Source: Clostridium sp. CMCC3677 | GTDB lineage: Bacteria > Bacillota > Clostridia > Clostridiales > Clostridiaceae | NCBI RefSeq assembly: GCF_023845585.1 | Contig: NZ_JAMQHS010000006.1 | Span: 1-64,000 of the forward strand | Length of the DNA: 64,000 nt | Direction: 5' to 3' | Shown here: in pieces, positions 52,721-61,891 of the stretch | How positions within the stretch are numbered: the first letter of the stretch is position 1 | How the letters are laid out: each line of letters opens with the position of its first letter | Made by a program: the position numbers and the translations under genes | Notes under the pieces: generated by a model | Seen by the model: the letters and a program-made list of their open reading frames with translations, nothing else | Told to the model about the DNA's origin: nothing | The model's database searches: none

Positions 52721-53722
52721 CTATTTGTTCATTCCTTCTTCAACAGCAACAGCTACTGCAACAGTACATCCTACCATTGGGTTGTTACCCATTCCGATAA
52801 GACCCATCATTTCAACGTGAGCTGGAACTGATGATGATCCTGCGAATTGTGCATCTGAATGCATTCTTCCCATAGTATCAGTCATACCGTAAGAAGCTGG
52901 ACCTGCTCCCATGTTATCTGGGTGAAGAGTTCTTCCAGTACCACCACCTGATGCTACTGAGAAGTATTTCTTACCTTGTTCCATACATTCTTTTTTGTAT
53001 GTTCCTGCAACTGGATGTTGGAATCTTGTTGGGTTAGTTGAGTTACCAGTGATTGATACGTCAACGCCTTCCATATGCATGATAGCAACACCTTCTCTAA
53101 CATCGTCAGAACCGTAACATCTTACTTTAGCTCTTTCTCCGTTTGAGTATGCTTTTTCTTTAACTACTTTAACTTCTCCAGTGTAGTAGTCAAATTTAGT
53201 TTGAACGTAAGTGAATCCATTAATTCTTGAGATTATGAATGCAGCATCTTTTCCAAGACCGTTTAATATAACTCTTAATGGTTCTTTTCTTACTCTGTTA
53301 GCTTTTTCAGCTATTTTGATAGCACCTTCAGCAGCAGCGAAACTTTCGTGTCCTGCTAAGAATGCGAAGCATTTAGTTTCTTCTCTTAAAAGCATAGCTC
53401 CTAAGTTTCCGTGTCCTAAACCAACTTTTCTATCATCAGCAACTGATCCAGGGATACAGAATGCTTGTAATCCTTCTCCGATTGCTTCAGCAGCTTCAGC
53501 AGCTTTTTTGCAACCTTTCTTTATAGCTATAGCAGCACCTAAAGTATAAGCCCATCCAGCATTTTCAAACGCTATTGGTTGAGTTTCTTTAGCTATTGTA
53601 CATGGATCAATTCCTATTGATTCACAAACTGCTTGCGCATCTTCTAGAGTTTTCATTCCGTACTTTTCTAGTACTGGAGTGATTTGATTAATTCTTCTTT
53701 CATAACTTTCAAATATTGCCAT
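52721..53722 (-). CDS. GGGtGRT family protein
   Basis: A 333-aa protein carrying the signature SVASGGGTGRTLHPDNM near residue 265. The family is widespread in anaerobes and always follows an Fe-S scaffold-type gene; it has conserved Cys residues (QAVCESIGIDPC, ETKCFAFLAG, CMEQGK) that suggest Fe-S cluster handling, but the reaction is unproven. AAGGAGGATTTTT precedes the ATG. It lies 25 bp behind the scaffold gene in one operon. It is G+C-richer than its surroundings, as for highly expressed genes. Confidence 0.9.
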   Translation of the reverse strand: MAIFESYERRINQITPVLEKYGMKTLEDAQAVCESIGIDPCTIAKETQPIAFENAGWAYTLGAAIAIKKGCKKAAEAAEAIGEGLQAFCIPGSVADDRKVGLGHGNLGAMLLREETKCFAFLAGHESFAAAEGAIKIAEKANRVRKEPLRVILNGLGKDAAFIISRINGFTYVQTKFDYYTGEVKVVKEKAYSNGERAKVRCYGSDDVREGVAIMHMEGVDVSITGNSTNPTRFQHPVAGTYKKECMEQGKKYFSVASGGGTGRTLHPDNMGAGPASYGMTDTMGRMHSDAQFAGSSSVPAHVEMMGLIGMGNNPMVGCTVAVAVAVEEGMNK

Positions 53723-53747
53723 AATAAAAATCCTCCTTTACAAATAA

Positions 53748-54440
53748 TTATTTATGTCTTGGGTCCATTAATTCAGCAGCGTCAGCAACTCTTCCGTATT
53801 GTCCTCTAGCTTCTTCTAATGCTTTATTAGCATCCATACCCTTGCCTATGTTTTCCATCATTTTTCCTAAATTAACGAATTTGTATCCGATAATTTCTTT
53901 ATCTTCGTCTAAAGCTACGTCAGTAACATATCCTTCAGCCATTTCTAAGTATCTAGGTCCTTTAGCAAGAGTTCCGTACATAGTACCAACTTGTGATCTT
54001 AGACCTTTTCCTAAATCTTCAAGTCCTGCTCCTACTGGTAATCCACCTTCTGAGAATGCAGTTTGAGTTCTTCCATAAACTATTTGTAAGAATAATTCTC
54101 TCATAGCTGTGTTTATAGCGTCACAAACTAAATCTGTGTTTAATGCTTCTAATATAGTCTTTCCTGGTAATATTTCTGAAGCCATTGCAGCTGAATGAGT
54201 CATTCCTGAACATCCTATTGTTTCTACTAAAGCTTCTTCGATTATACCGTCCTTAACATTTAGAGTTAATTTACAAGCTCCTTGTTGTGGTGCACACCAA
54301 CCTATTCCATGAGTTAATCCTGATATATCAGTTACTTCTTTAGATTGTACCCATTTTCCTTCTGCAGGAATTGGTGCTGGTCCGTGATTAGGACCCTTAG
54401 CAACTACACACATTTCTTCAACTTCTTTTGAATACATCAT
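53748..54440 (-). CDS. Fe-S cluster assembly scaffold-type protein (NifU/IscU-like)
   Basis: A 230-aa protein with the NifU N-terminal-like fold: GIGWCAPQQGACKLTLNVKDG and EALVETIGCSGMTHSAAMASEIL hold the three Cys-type ligands (CAPQQGAC and GCSGMT). It is longer than IscU and always found next to GGGtGRT. The likely role is to build or hand over Fe-S clusters to the partner. GGGAGAGGAGC precedes the ATG. First gene of the operon. Confidence 0.85.
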   Translation of the reverse strand: MMYSKEVEEMCVVAKGPNHGPAPIPAEGKWVQSKEVTDISGLTHGIGWCAPQQGACKLTLNVKDGIIEEALVETIGCSGMTHSAAMASEILPGKTILEALNTDLVCDAINTAMRELFLQIVYGRTQTAFSEGGLPVGAGLEDLGKGLRSQVGTMYGTLAKGPRYLEMAEGYVTDVALDEDKEIIGYKFVNLGKMMENIGKGMDANKALEEARGQYGRVADAAELMDPRHK

Positions 54441-54518
54441 ATAAATTTGCTCCTCTCCCTAATTAATAGATAAGTACTATAATAAAAACTTAAAATTTAT
54501 CTTTTTTAATATAGTACT

Positions 54519-54553
54519 GGGCTTAAAAACATCCCACCGGGATATCAATGCCC
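54519..54553 (-). promoter_or_regulatory. Nested hairpin in the leader of the Fe-S operon
   Basis: On the minus strand GGGC (outer) and ATCCC/GGGAT (inner, loop GGT) pair within 35 bases, closed by GCCC. It is the only G+C-rich patch in a very A+T-rich leader about 80 bp ahead of the scaffold start. It could be a small cis-regulatory RNA for Fe-S supply, or a terminator of unrelated transcripts. Confidence 0.4.
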
Positions 54554-54687
54554 TATTCCTATTCTAGCAAATGATTTATTATGTAACAACCTTTATTTAA
54601 AAATTTTGATAAAAAAAACTTAAAAGATTTAACTTGAATTATATTTTATACTATGGTAAAATATCACTTGTTCAACAATATGAATAT

Positions 54688-54774
54688 GCCGCTATGATGG
54701 AATTGGCAGACGTGGTGGACTCAAAATCCTCTGGTAGTGATATCGTGCCGGTTCGAATCCGGCTAGCGGCACCA
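54688..54774 (+). tRNA. tRNA-Leu (anticodon CAA)
   Basis: An 87-base sequence with acceptor stem GCCGCTA/TAGCGGC plus discriminator A and encoded CCA. The T-loop GTTCGAATC, a D-arm and a long variable arm (class II) fit tRNA-Leu. The anticodon loop CTCAAAA gives anticodon CAA, reading UUG codons. It stands alone, followed by a strong terminator hairpin. Confidence 0.95.
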
Positions 54775-54786
54775 TTTATTTATAAG

Positions 54787-54836
54787 AATGGCTGTATTAC
54801 TTGGTTTAAATACCTTGTAGTACAGCCATTTTTCTT
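54787..54836 (+). terminator. tRNA-Leu terminator
   Basis: AATGGCTGTA/TACAGCCATT stem followed by TTTCTTTG just beyond the CCA end. Confidence 0.8.
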
Positions 54837-54879
54837 TGTTTACTAATTTTTATTTATTGAATATTTCTAAAAGTTACTA

Positions 54880-55176
54880 TTAATGAACAAGTAATTTTTT
54901 TATTTCTCTTACTTCTTCTATTGTAAGTCCTACTCCTTGTGCCACTATTTCTTCACTTACTCCAAGCTTTAAAAGATTTTCTGCTGATTTCTTTGCTTTT
55001 ATTTCTTCACCTTTTTCTATTCCTTTTTCTATTCCCCTTTTTTCAACTTCAGGATCATATAAAGTTTTAGTCATCTTTAATACCTCCTCATTAAGCTTTT
55101 TATCATCATCATATTTATCATTTAAATATTCAAACAAGTTACCTATAACTGCGAGAATTTCTGAGGAACGTATTTC
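54880..55176 (-). pseudogene. Rpn-family (PD-(D/E)xK transposase-like) C-terminal remnant
   Basis: The frame reads EIRSSEILAVIGNLFEYLND from 55176 with no ATG, through LNEEVLKMTKTLYDPEVEKRG, an alternating GIEKGIEKGEEI repeat, and ends at AENLLKLGVSEEIVAQGVGLT. This is the regulatory C-terminal end of Rpn (recombination-promoting nuclease) genes; the N-terminal nuclease is missing. The sequence in front (55177-55230) contains a stem ATGTTGCT/AGCAACAT. The rest of the gap up to 55506 is A+T-rich and empty. Confidence 0.65.
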
Positions 55177-55506
55177 CTATGGAAATGTGGGCTATGTTGC
55201 TAATCTCATTCCTCGCTAAGCAACATATTCCTCTCCCCAAAACAACATCTAAAGTTCTATTTTACCCCCTTAGAAATTCTAAGCACCTTTACATTTACAA
55301 AATATGTTATAATCAATTTATCATAGAGATACATTTCAAAGCAAATAAAAAAAATACACTGAAGTCATATTAATAAACTTTATATAAATAAAAAGATACA
55401 TTTTATATAAAATCAATTAATATATAAATAACTTCAAAACCGAATAATTTCCTATTATATACCTTACACACATAAAGCTATGAGCAAAAATTTTTAGGAG
55501 GAAAAT

Positions 55507-56265
55507 ATGTTTTATAAAGAAATAAAAGATTTATTAAATAAATTAGATAGTACCAATATTGAAGATCTCAAGCCAACTTTAACAAGAAAAGTTAATGAGC
55601 TTATTTTAAATATAGATGATGATAATATGTCTGATTGTGAGTTAGAAGAACTATGTGATTTCTTCATAATTAGAGAAACATTAAGAGAAGAAGTAAGACA
55701 AGAAGATTCCTTAAGTGAAGGATTACTTATAGAAAATTTCATAAAAGCATTTGATACATTTATAGAAGAAATTAATACTAAAGAATATATTTCAGATGCC
55801 ATTGACTTAACCAATACTGCTATAAGAAGCATTGGAGGAATTGCACGAGGATTTAGGTTAATGAAAAAATACGCTCCAAAAGAAGGTGTTATTAACAATA
55901 CTCCGTATTTAATAGAGTTAAAAGATGAATTTTATAAACAGTTACGATCATATGGAGCCAAAGGACTTTATGAAGAACACTTTGTAATATGTGGCCTTAT
56001 TAATACCATAAAATTTGACTTAGAAGAGCAATCACAAGAACATGGAAGATACATTATTTCCTTTCTTACAGATTATGAAACACAAAAATTAAAAAGTTTT
56101 GAGGAATTTGAAAATGAACCTCATTTAAATGAATCTAAAATTAAAATGAAACGTGAGTTTGGAATAGAGCTTCAAAGAAGAATTTATTCATGGGATAACT
56201 TAACAAAAAAACTAACAGATCATTACTATTTAGAAAGTCTATATAAAGAAGAATGTGGTGATTAA
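55507..56265 (+). CDS. Soluble protein of unknown function (252 aa)
   Basis: A 252-aa acidic helical protein: LLNKLDSTNIEDLKPTLTRK at the start, NDDNMSDCELEELCDFFII, an Ile-rich middle (DAIDLTNTAIRSIGGIARGF), and SFLTDYETQKLKSFEEFENEP toward the end. No membrane helix or signal. An AGGAGGAAAATATG site gives a strong start. I do not recognise a family. It is followed by a terminator hairpin and stands alone. Confidence 0.6.
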   Translation: MFYKEIKDLLNKLDSTNIEDLKPTLTRKVNELILNIDDDNMSDCELEELCDFFIIRETLREEVRQEDSLSEGLLIENFIKAFDTFIEEINTKEYISDAIDLTNTAIRSIGGIARGFRLMKKYAPKEGVINNTPYLIELKDEFYKQLRSYGAKGLYEEHFVICGLINTIKFDLEEQSQEHGRYIISFLTDYETQKLKSFEEFENEPHLNESKIKMKREFGIELQRRIYSWDNLTKKLTDHYYLESLYKEECGD

Positions 56266-56308
56266 ACACGCATTTCACAAGCAAATTCTTAAATTCTAAA
56301 ATTTATTT

Positions 56309-56360
56309 ATTCTAAAAATCTAAACTTCTTTTCTTCTTAAAAATTTTAGATTTTTAGAAT
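56309..56360. terminator. Terminator of the 252-aa gene
   Basis: ATTCTAAAAATCTAAA and TTTAGATTTTTAGAAT are perfect 16-bp complements with a 20-base loop. A+T-only stems are weak but long. Confidence 0.55.
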
Positions 56361-56489
56361 TCAAATCACAAATATTTTAACATTCGATAAATCAAAATAA
56401 GTACAACATTTAAAATACTGTTTAGCAAACCATCAAATATTTCAAAATTTAGCAAATTAAAATGAAGCATCTAATAAAAAATAAACATC

Positions 56490-57044
56490 TTAATTAATCG
56501 TATCCTCTGAAAATGTAACTGTAACTGCATTCACTATATCATAATCCTTTAACTCATCAGTATCATAAAAATTATTCATGCTAATTCCTATTTCAGATAC
56601 ATTTGATATAATTTGCATTACTAAAGGTATTTCCTTCTCACAAACAAAATCACATTCTTCATTCAATACCATAGCTCTTGTCATTCCTTTTGCATTATCA
56701 TACAATTCTGCATTAGATTTAAACTTAACTATCCCGTCCCCATTTTCAATAGAAATTTGCAAATTTCCTTCATCTCTAAAACTCGAAATAGCTATCCTAC
56801 CTTCTGTACTACTAATATCAGAAGATGCTCCCCCATTTCCTTGCCACTCACCATTAGAATTTAATGTTTTAAAATTCACATGTATTGACTTCACATTATT
56901 ATTTAAAACATAATCATAAATCTTACAATCAGCTTCATTTTCAATTAACTTTAATAAACTTGCTTCCTTTTGCGTTAAATTAGAAAATTTGATTTCACCC
57001 TGATTTTTATTTTTACATCCAATTAATATAAAAATAAAACACAT
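56490..57044 (-). CDS. Lipoprotein of unknown function with a disrupted signal peptide
   Basis: A 184-aa frame opening MCFIFILIGCKNKNQG, a lipobox (LIGC) lacking its basic start. Upstream, ATG 57071-57073 follows GGAGGAGAGG and reads MKKK, then TAG; inserting one A in the A run would give MKKKIVILIIIMCFIFILIGC, a normal lipoprotein signal. The mature domain (NNNVKSIHVNFKTLNS, IENGDGIVKFKSNAEL, YDIVNAVTVTFSED) is not recognised. Either the gene is broken or starts at the inner ATG without a proper ribosome-binding site. Confidence 0.55.
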   Translation of the reverse strand: MCFIFILIGCKNKNQGEIKFSNLTQKEASLLKLIENEADCKIYDYVLNNNVKSIHVNFKTLNSNGEWQGNGGASSDISSTEGRIAISSFRDEGNLQISIENGDGIVKFKSNAELYDNAKGMTRAMVLNEECDFVCEKEIPLVMQIISNVSEIGISMNNFYDTDELKDYDIVNAVTVTFSEDTIN

Positions 57045-57126
57045 TATAATAAGAATAACTATTTTTTCTTCATAACATCCTCTCCTCCCAATTTTAGAGT
57101 TATTAATATGTTGTCATATCAATCTC

Positions 57127-57378
57127 TTACTTTAATTTAAATAACTTGTACTCTATAACCTTACTAACAACCAGTAAAATTCCTGCTAATATTATAAGAA
57201 TTTCACCACTTATAATACCTAATTCTAAAAGTAGCCCTAAAATTATAATTACCACTCCTAAAATAGAATAATATAATTTATATAAATATACGTTATTTTT
57301 ATCTGGAAATATATTAGCTAATAAAATATTCATTGCTCCCATTAATATAATAATTGCCCCTAATGTTTGCATTGACAA
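57127..57378 (-). CDS. Small membrane protein
   Basis: An 83-aa protein with three hydrophobic helices (AIIILMGAMNILLANIF, YSILGVVIIILGLLLELGI, EILIILAGILLVVSKVI). TTG start with AGGAGATGATACC ahead, or ATG two codons on. It lies 83 bp upstream of the lipoprotein and may be in the same operon. Function unknown. Confidence 0.5.
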   Translation of the reverse strand: MSMQTLGAIIILMGAMNILLANIFPDKNNVYLYKLYYSILGVVIIILGLLLELGIISGEILIILAGILLVVSKVIEYKLFKLK

Positions 57379-57703
57379 GGTATCATCTCCTATAAATTAC
57401 TACTAAAAATATAAATTTAACATTGTTAATAAAAAGTAAAGATTTCTTAATTAAAATAAGATAAGAAAAATATTAAAGTAGATTTTAGTTCCTATTATTA
57501 CATATATTCAATACCCCTTATTTATAACCTTCCTAAAAAATACTACAAATTAACAACTACTTTTCTATCAAATAAATTAATATACAAATCATGAATTTCA
57601 TATCAATTAAAATTATTTGTTATGAAAAATTCCCCCTACCATGTAATTCTTCAATCCAACACATATATCCTATATGAAATCAAATTAAAGGAGGCAAAAC
57701 ATC

Positions 57704-57937
57704 ATGGCTATTAGCAAAATTCAAACTGGTTATACCCTTGGTATCGAGGTATAAAAAGGAGAGGACAAATCAGATGTTCCTATTTACAATAAGAAAAATT
57801 TTTCATCTATAAATCCAAAAAGAACACCAGAAGAAATCTGGGAAGTTGCAGGGGCACTTGAAAAAATTCTGGCAAATGAATGTAGGAATTTCTTCATAAC
57901 TGGAAAAGGTTCATTTGTAAAACCTCATTCAGCTTAA
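57704..57937 (+). pseudogene. DUF1659 protein gene with a nonsense codon
   Basis: From ATG 57704 with AAAGGAGGC ahead the frame reads MAISKIQTGYTLGIEV, then TAA (57752-57754), then KGEDKSDVPIYNKKNFSSINPKRTPEEIWEVAGA to KPHSA. This is the DUF1659 family (~75 aa) with a CAA-to-TAA change at codon 17. The rest of the frame is intact, so the mutation looks recent. The gap 57379-57703 upstream has only A+T-rich DNA. Confidence 0.75.
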
Positions 57938-57974
57938 TTAGTTCAAAGAGAAGTTAAAAAATTTGAAATAAAAT

Positions 57975-58024
57975 AAAAGACTGTAATAAGATTTATTTTT
58001 ATACAAATCTCATTACAGTCTTTT
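57975..58024. terminator. Bidirectional terminator
   Basis: AAAAGACTGTAAT and ATTACAGTCTTTT arms (57975-58024) lie between the DUF1659 remnant and the DUF1846 gene, ending both. A fragment of the palindromic intergenic repeat (AGCTCTGTTTTAAA) follows at 58046-58059. Confidence 0.75.
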
Positions 58025-58067
58025 GATATTTTAATTTTTAACTAAAGCTCTGTTTTAAATAAACAAT

Positions 58068-59576
58068 TTAGTTATTATAATAAAGACTTTCTGATGGATA
58101 ATTAGGATCACATGTTACATCTATTCCTAATTTTCCTAAAGTTGTATCATCTGCTCTTGATAATATAGTTGTAGCGTGAGCTTGACAACCTCTTAATAAA
58201 GGTAATTTTTCCATAGCAACTTGTGCTGTTGGATTTGTTGCTGCTGAAATACTTAACGCTGTAAGAACTTCTTCACAATTTAATGATATATTCTTTTCAT
58301 TAAAAGTCTTAGATTTTAAGTTCATTATTGGTTCTAATATAACAGGTGAAATTAAGTATATATCATCTGAAATATTAGCTAAATATTTTATAGCATTAAT
58401 TGTTACAGCTGCAGCTCCATCCATTAAATCTGAACTCTTTCCTGTTAAAATTGTTCCATCATTTAATTCTAATGCTACTACTGGACAAATTTCATTTTCA
58501 TCTGTAGCCATTTTTAACTTTGCAGATTTTTCTCTAGCTGGAAGAACAACTTTTCTATCAGTTTCCTTTAAGTCTACTTCTTCCATTATTAATTTAGATC
58601 TATCAAAAGTTTCTTTATCTGCATATCCTTTTTTATAATCGCAACCAGTTTTAAAGTATCTTCTTATTATTTCTTGCTTTGATGCTTCTTTAACTGCATC
58701 ATCATCAACTATTCCAAACCCAACTCTGTTAACGCCCATATCAGTTGGTGATTTATAAATAGATTCTTTACCTGTAATCTTTTCTATTATTCTCTTTAAC
58801 ACTGGAAAGCTTTCAATATCTCTGTTGTAATTTACAGTAACCTTATTATATGCATCCATATGGAATGAATCAAGCATATTAACGTCCTTTAAATCAACTG
58901 TTGCAGCTTCATATGCAATGTTTAATGGGTGTTTTAATGGAACATTCCATACTGGGAATGTTTCAAACTTAGAATATCCCGCAGCATTTCCCCTTTTTGA
59001 TTCATGGTATAATTGACTAAGACAAGTAGCAAGTTTTCCACTACCAGGACCTGGTGCTGTTACAACTACTATTGGTTTTGTAGTTTCAATATATGGATTT
59101 TGTCCGTAACCTTCTTCACTAACTATTGTATCAACATCTGTTGGATATCCTTTTGTTGATTTATGCTTATAAACTTTGATGCCTCTTCTTTCAAGCTTAT
59201 TTATAAATACTGTAGTCGCTGGTTGACCATTATATCTTGTAATAACTACACTATTAACTTCTAATTCATAAGTTCTTAAGTCATCAATAAGTCTTAAGAC
59301 ATCCATATCATATGTAATACCAAAATCGCCTCTTATTTTGTTTCTTTCTATATCTCCTGCATAAACACATATTACTACTTCAACTTTTTCTTTTAACTTG
59401 TGCAGTAATTTAATCTTTGCATTTTCATCAAATCCTGGAAGAACTCTCATTGCATGTCTATCATTAAAAAGTTTGCCACCAAATTCTAAATATAGCTTAT
59501 CATAGCTATCAACTCTCTCTAAGATATACTTTGATTGTTCCTCTAAATATTTTTCATGATCAAATCCTATTTTCAT
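58068..59576 (-). CDS. DUF1846 domain protein
   Basis: A 502-aa protein, full-length for DUF1846. A P-loop-like segment [18 protein letters not shown] lies near residues 172-188. N-terminal [22 protein letters not shown] and the C-terminal [18 protein letters not shown] are strongly conserved in the family. It is widely conserved in Firmicutes and anaerobes and cytosolic; the structure is known but the reaction is not. It is monocistronic, ended by a shared terminator. Upstream gap 59577-60091 shows nothing identifiable. Confidence 0.9.
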   Translation of the reverse strand: MKIGFDHEKYLEEQSKYILERVDSYDKLYLEFGGKLFNDRHAMRVLPGFDENAKIKLLHKLKEKVEVVICVYAGDIERNKIRGDFGITYDMDVLRLIDDLRTYELEVNSVVITRYNGQPATTVFINKLERRGIKVYKHKSTKGYPTDVDTIVSEEGYGQNPYIETTKPIVVVTAPGPGSGKLATCLSQLYHESKRGNAAGYSKFETFPVWNVPLKHPLNIAYEAATVDLKDVNMLDSFHMDAYNKVTVNYNRDIESFPVLKRIIEKITGKESIYKSPTDMGVNRVGFGIVDDDAVKEASKQEIIRRYFKTGCDYKKGYADKETFDRSKLIMEEVDLKETDRKVVLPAREKSAKLKMATDENEICPVVALELNDGTILTGKSSDLMDGAAAVTINAIKYLANISDDIYLISPVILEPIMNLKSKTFNEKNISLNCEEVLTALSISAATNPTAQVAMEKLPLLRGCQAHATTILSRADDTTLGKLGIDVTCDPNYPSESLYYNN

Positions 59577-60091
59577 TATGTTACCTCACTCACTTCTTGC
59601 TTACTAAAAATTCATTATTACATTATTTCATAAAATAAGGTCATTGTAAATTTAATTTTTTCCACTTTATGAAATTTTAAATTAGCTTAATCTTGCTTGT
59701 ATCATATCACCATAAATTCCCATCAACGCTAAAGTCATACTACATCAAACAAAAGTAATAAATCTTTTAATTTAATTCTTGATAAATTATTTTTTATATA
59801 CAGCTTTTAAATTTTTTATATTCATAATTTTATATTTCCCTGTAATTGTTCACATAATTTATAAAAACAAAAAATATATTTAATATTAAAAACAACATAT
59901 AATTGGTTTAATAAATATAAGTACATTGATTATGTTGATATGTATAAATAAATTATATTAAATATAATAATATGTGTTAAATATTGCAATTCTCCAAAAC
60001 CTTAAATAAAACTATAATAAGTTTGTATTTTTTTATTTGGAGAACTTATTTTTTTAAAAGTATATGAATTTTTAAATATTCACCTATTAAG

Positions 60092-60601
60092 TTAAGAGAA
60101 AAGGTTCATCTTTTCTTTTATTTGTTCCCAAGAAATAGGAGTATAATTTATACGTTCTACACATGCACAAAATGATTGTTTTGAATAATCAACATACATT
60201 TCATTTCCATGTACATGACCATAAATATTGGCATAAGGCATATTTTTATTTAAATATAATGGTTTATGTGAAATCATCCAGAATTCATCCAAAATTATTG
60301 GATATTGATATACCTTCTTAAATCCGCATTCATAATAATATTCTTCTGAATTACTGTCATGATTGCCAACAATCAAGATCTTTTGCCCTTTTAATTTATT
60401 ACATATCTCTGTAGTCTTTTCCTTAGGATAAAGAGAAAAATCACCTATCATAAAAACTGTATCATCATCTGTTACAACAGAATTCCATCTATTAATTAAT
60501 TCTATATCCATTTCTTCTACATTAGCAAATGGTCTTTGTTCATAATCAATAATCTGACTATCTCCAAAATGAGTATCTCCTATAAAAAATATCTTTTTCA
60601 T
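60092..60601 (-). CDS. Calcineurin-like metallophosphoesterase
   Basis: A 169-aa compact phosphoesterase with all metal-binding motifs: GDTHFGD (near 8), GDFSLY (near 52), GNHDS (near 78) and YGHVHGN (near 128), plus SHKPLY. It is a small cytoplasmic member similar to those that act on cyclic or phosphoryl esters; substrate unknown. AAGGAGATAC precedes the ATG. It is directly downstream of an M-box riboswitch and its terminator, so it should be expressed at low Mg2+ only. That is unusual for this family. Confidence 0.85.
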   Translation of the reverse strand: MKKIFFIGDTHFGDSQIIDYEQRPFANVEEMDIELINRWNSVVTDDDTVFMIGDFSLYPKEKTTEICNKLKGQKILIVGNHDSNSEEYYYECGFKKVYQYPIILDEFWMISHKPLYLNKNMPYANIYGHVHGNEMYVDYSKQSFCACVERINYTPISWEQIKEKMNLFS

Positions 60602-60618
60602 TGTATCTCCTTATAAAA

Positions 60619-60816
60619 TAAAAATCCTCGCTCAGCTAAAAACTGAACGAGGACATAAAATACACGTTATAAATAAACCTTTCGTTAAAGCTTTAGCTTC
60701 ATAGGGCAAATTAGAATACGCCTTAAAATCAACGTATCCTGCTAACCTTCTCATAGTGTCTCCACTACTCCGAGGCAGCAACCAGTATCCCTATGGTAAC
60801 CTCACCTACTGATTCT
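60619..60816 (-). ncRNA. M-box (ykoK, Mg2+-sensing) riboswitch with terminator
   Basis: On the minus strand the leader contains the M-box landmarks in order: TAGGTGAGGTTACC, then GGTTGCTGCC, a variable arm, GCAGGATACG, and GCTAAAGCTTTAACGAAAGG, matching the ykoK leader pattern. A GTCCTCGTTCAG/CTGAGCGAGGA hairpin with TTTTTATTTT (60621-60653) forms the terminator. M-boxes stop transcription when Mg2+ is high. The next gene, 18 bp beyond the terminator, is a metallophosphoesterase. Confidence 0.9.
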
Positions 60817-60961
60817 TATTCAATTGTTATAATTTTTTTAATATTATATTAGTATATGTACCTGCATGAAATTTGTCAACAACTTTATTAGCAATTGGTT
60901 TCAATACTTCCCTTAACTTTATCTAATATTATTATTTGGGGAATATTTTCAATCTTTTACT

Positions 60962-61621
60962 TTATTTTTTATTTAGGCAACTTTGTATCATTTGTTGTGT
61001 TGGGCAAGTTCCTTGACAAGTTCCTTTACCATTAAATGAATTTTGACCTTCTATAACTTTAACGTTTGAACATTGATTTTCTGCACTAGTGCATCCGTTT
61101 GCTGAGTTTGTACAGTCAGTGTTACATTTGTTATCTGATCCATTTGCGCAAGAATTTGAACAATTATTTTCTGAATTTGTACAATCAGTGCTACATGTAT
61201 TATCTGACGTGTTTGCACAAGAATTTGTGCAATTATTTGTAGATTTCGCTTCATTTTCACCTGAATTCACTGTAGCTTCATTACTAGTCTCAGGCACTGC
61301 TGTATTTGTAGATTCTGCTTTTTGATCATTAACTTCTGTATTAACTTCTGTATTAACTTCTGTATTACCTTTAGTAGCTTCATTACTTACCTTAGATGCT
61401 GCTGCATCTGTAGATTCTACTTTTTGATCATTAGCTTCTGGAATTACTTGATTAACTTCTGTATTTGCATCTTTAGACTCTGTATCCTCTTTAGTACCTT
61501 CAATTGCTTGTGTAGTTACTGCTTGTGCACTTACATTTCTAGTACAAGCAAAACTTGCTGTTCCTCCAATTAATAACGTACTAACTACAGATAAAATCAC
61601 AATAAACTTCTTTTTATTCAT
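60962..61621 (-). CDS. Secreted cysteine-rich repeat protein
   Basis: A 219-aa secreted protein. A signal peptide spans residues 1-32 or so. A Glu/Thr/Asn-rich region with tandem NTEVNTEVNTEVND lies at about 45-115. Then two near-copies of NNCxNSCANxSDNxCxTDCTN (about 130-170), and a Cys-rich end (CQGTCPTQQ). Fifteen or more Cys residues are regularly spaced, as in metal-binding or disulfide-knit proteins. I recognise no family. It lies 270 bp downstream of the CcdA-TlpA and thioredoxin genes on the same strand, so redox-linked function is plausible. Confidence 0.6.
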   Translation of the reverse strand: MNKKKFIVILSVVSTLLIGGTASFACTRNVSAQAVTTQAIEGTKEDTESKDANTEVNQVIPEANDQKVESTDAAASKVSNEATKGNTEVNTEVNTEVNDQKAESTNTAVPETSNEATVNSGENEAKSTNNCTNSCANTSDNTCSTDCTNSENNCSNSCANGSDNKCNTDCTNSANGCTSAENQCSNVKVIEGQNSFNGKGTCQGTCPTQQMIQSCLNKK

Positions 61622-61891
61622 GTTAATTCCCCTTTTAATTTAAATTTAGTAACTTAAAAAATTACTATTTTTAATTTTGAAGTTGTTACTTGTTTTATGT
61701 TCCTCAACTTCATGACCTTATTATAATTAAAAATTTCACTTAAATATATAGTTGATAATTGGACAATATAATATAAACTTCCTGTATATCCTTAGATTCT
61801 TTTTCAAAAATTGTTTGATTTTTCTTATAATTCCCTTAACCTTAAAACAAAATGTCCTATAGCTTATCTTAAATTTAATATTAATTTTTTT

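Noticed and set aside
53211..53549. A plus-strand 112-codon open frame
   Set aside because: Antisense to the conserved GGGtGRT gene; its openness follows from the codon use of that highly expressed gene.
55138..55230. Possible structured RNA (GCGAG...CTCGC and ATGTTGCT...AGCAACAT)
   Set aside because: Part of it (55141-55176) is coding sequence of the Rpn remnant, so only the ATGTTGCT/AGCAACAT stem is left unexplained, too little for a call.
61089..61573. Two plus-strand open frames rich in Cys/Phe
   Set aside because: They are antisense to the secreted Cys-rich gene and mirror its repeats.
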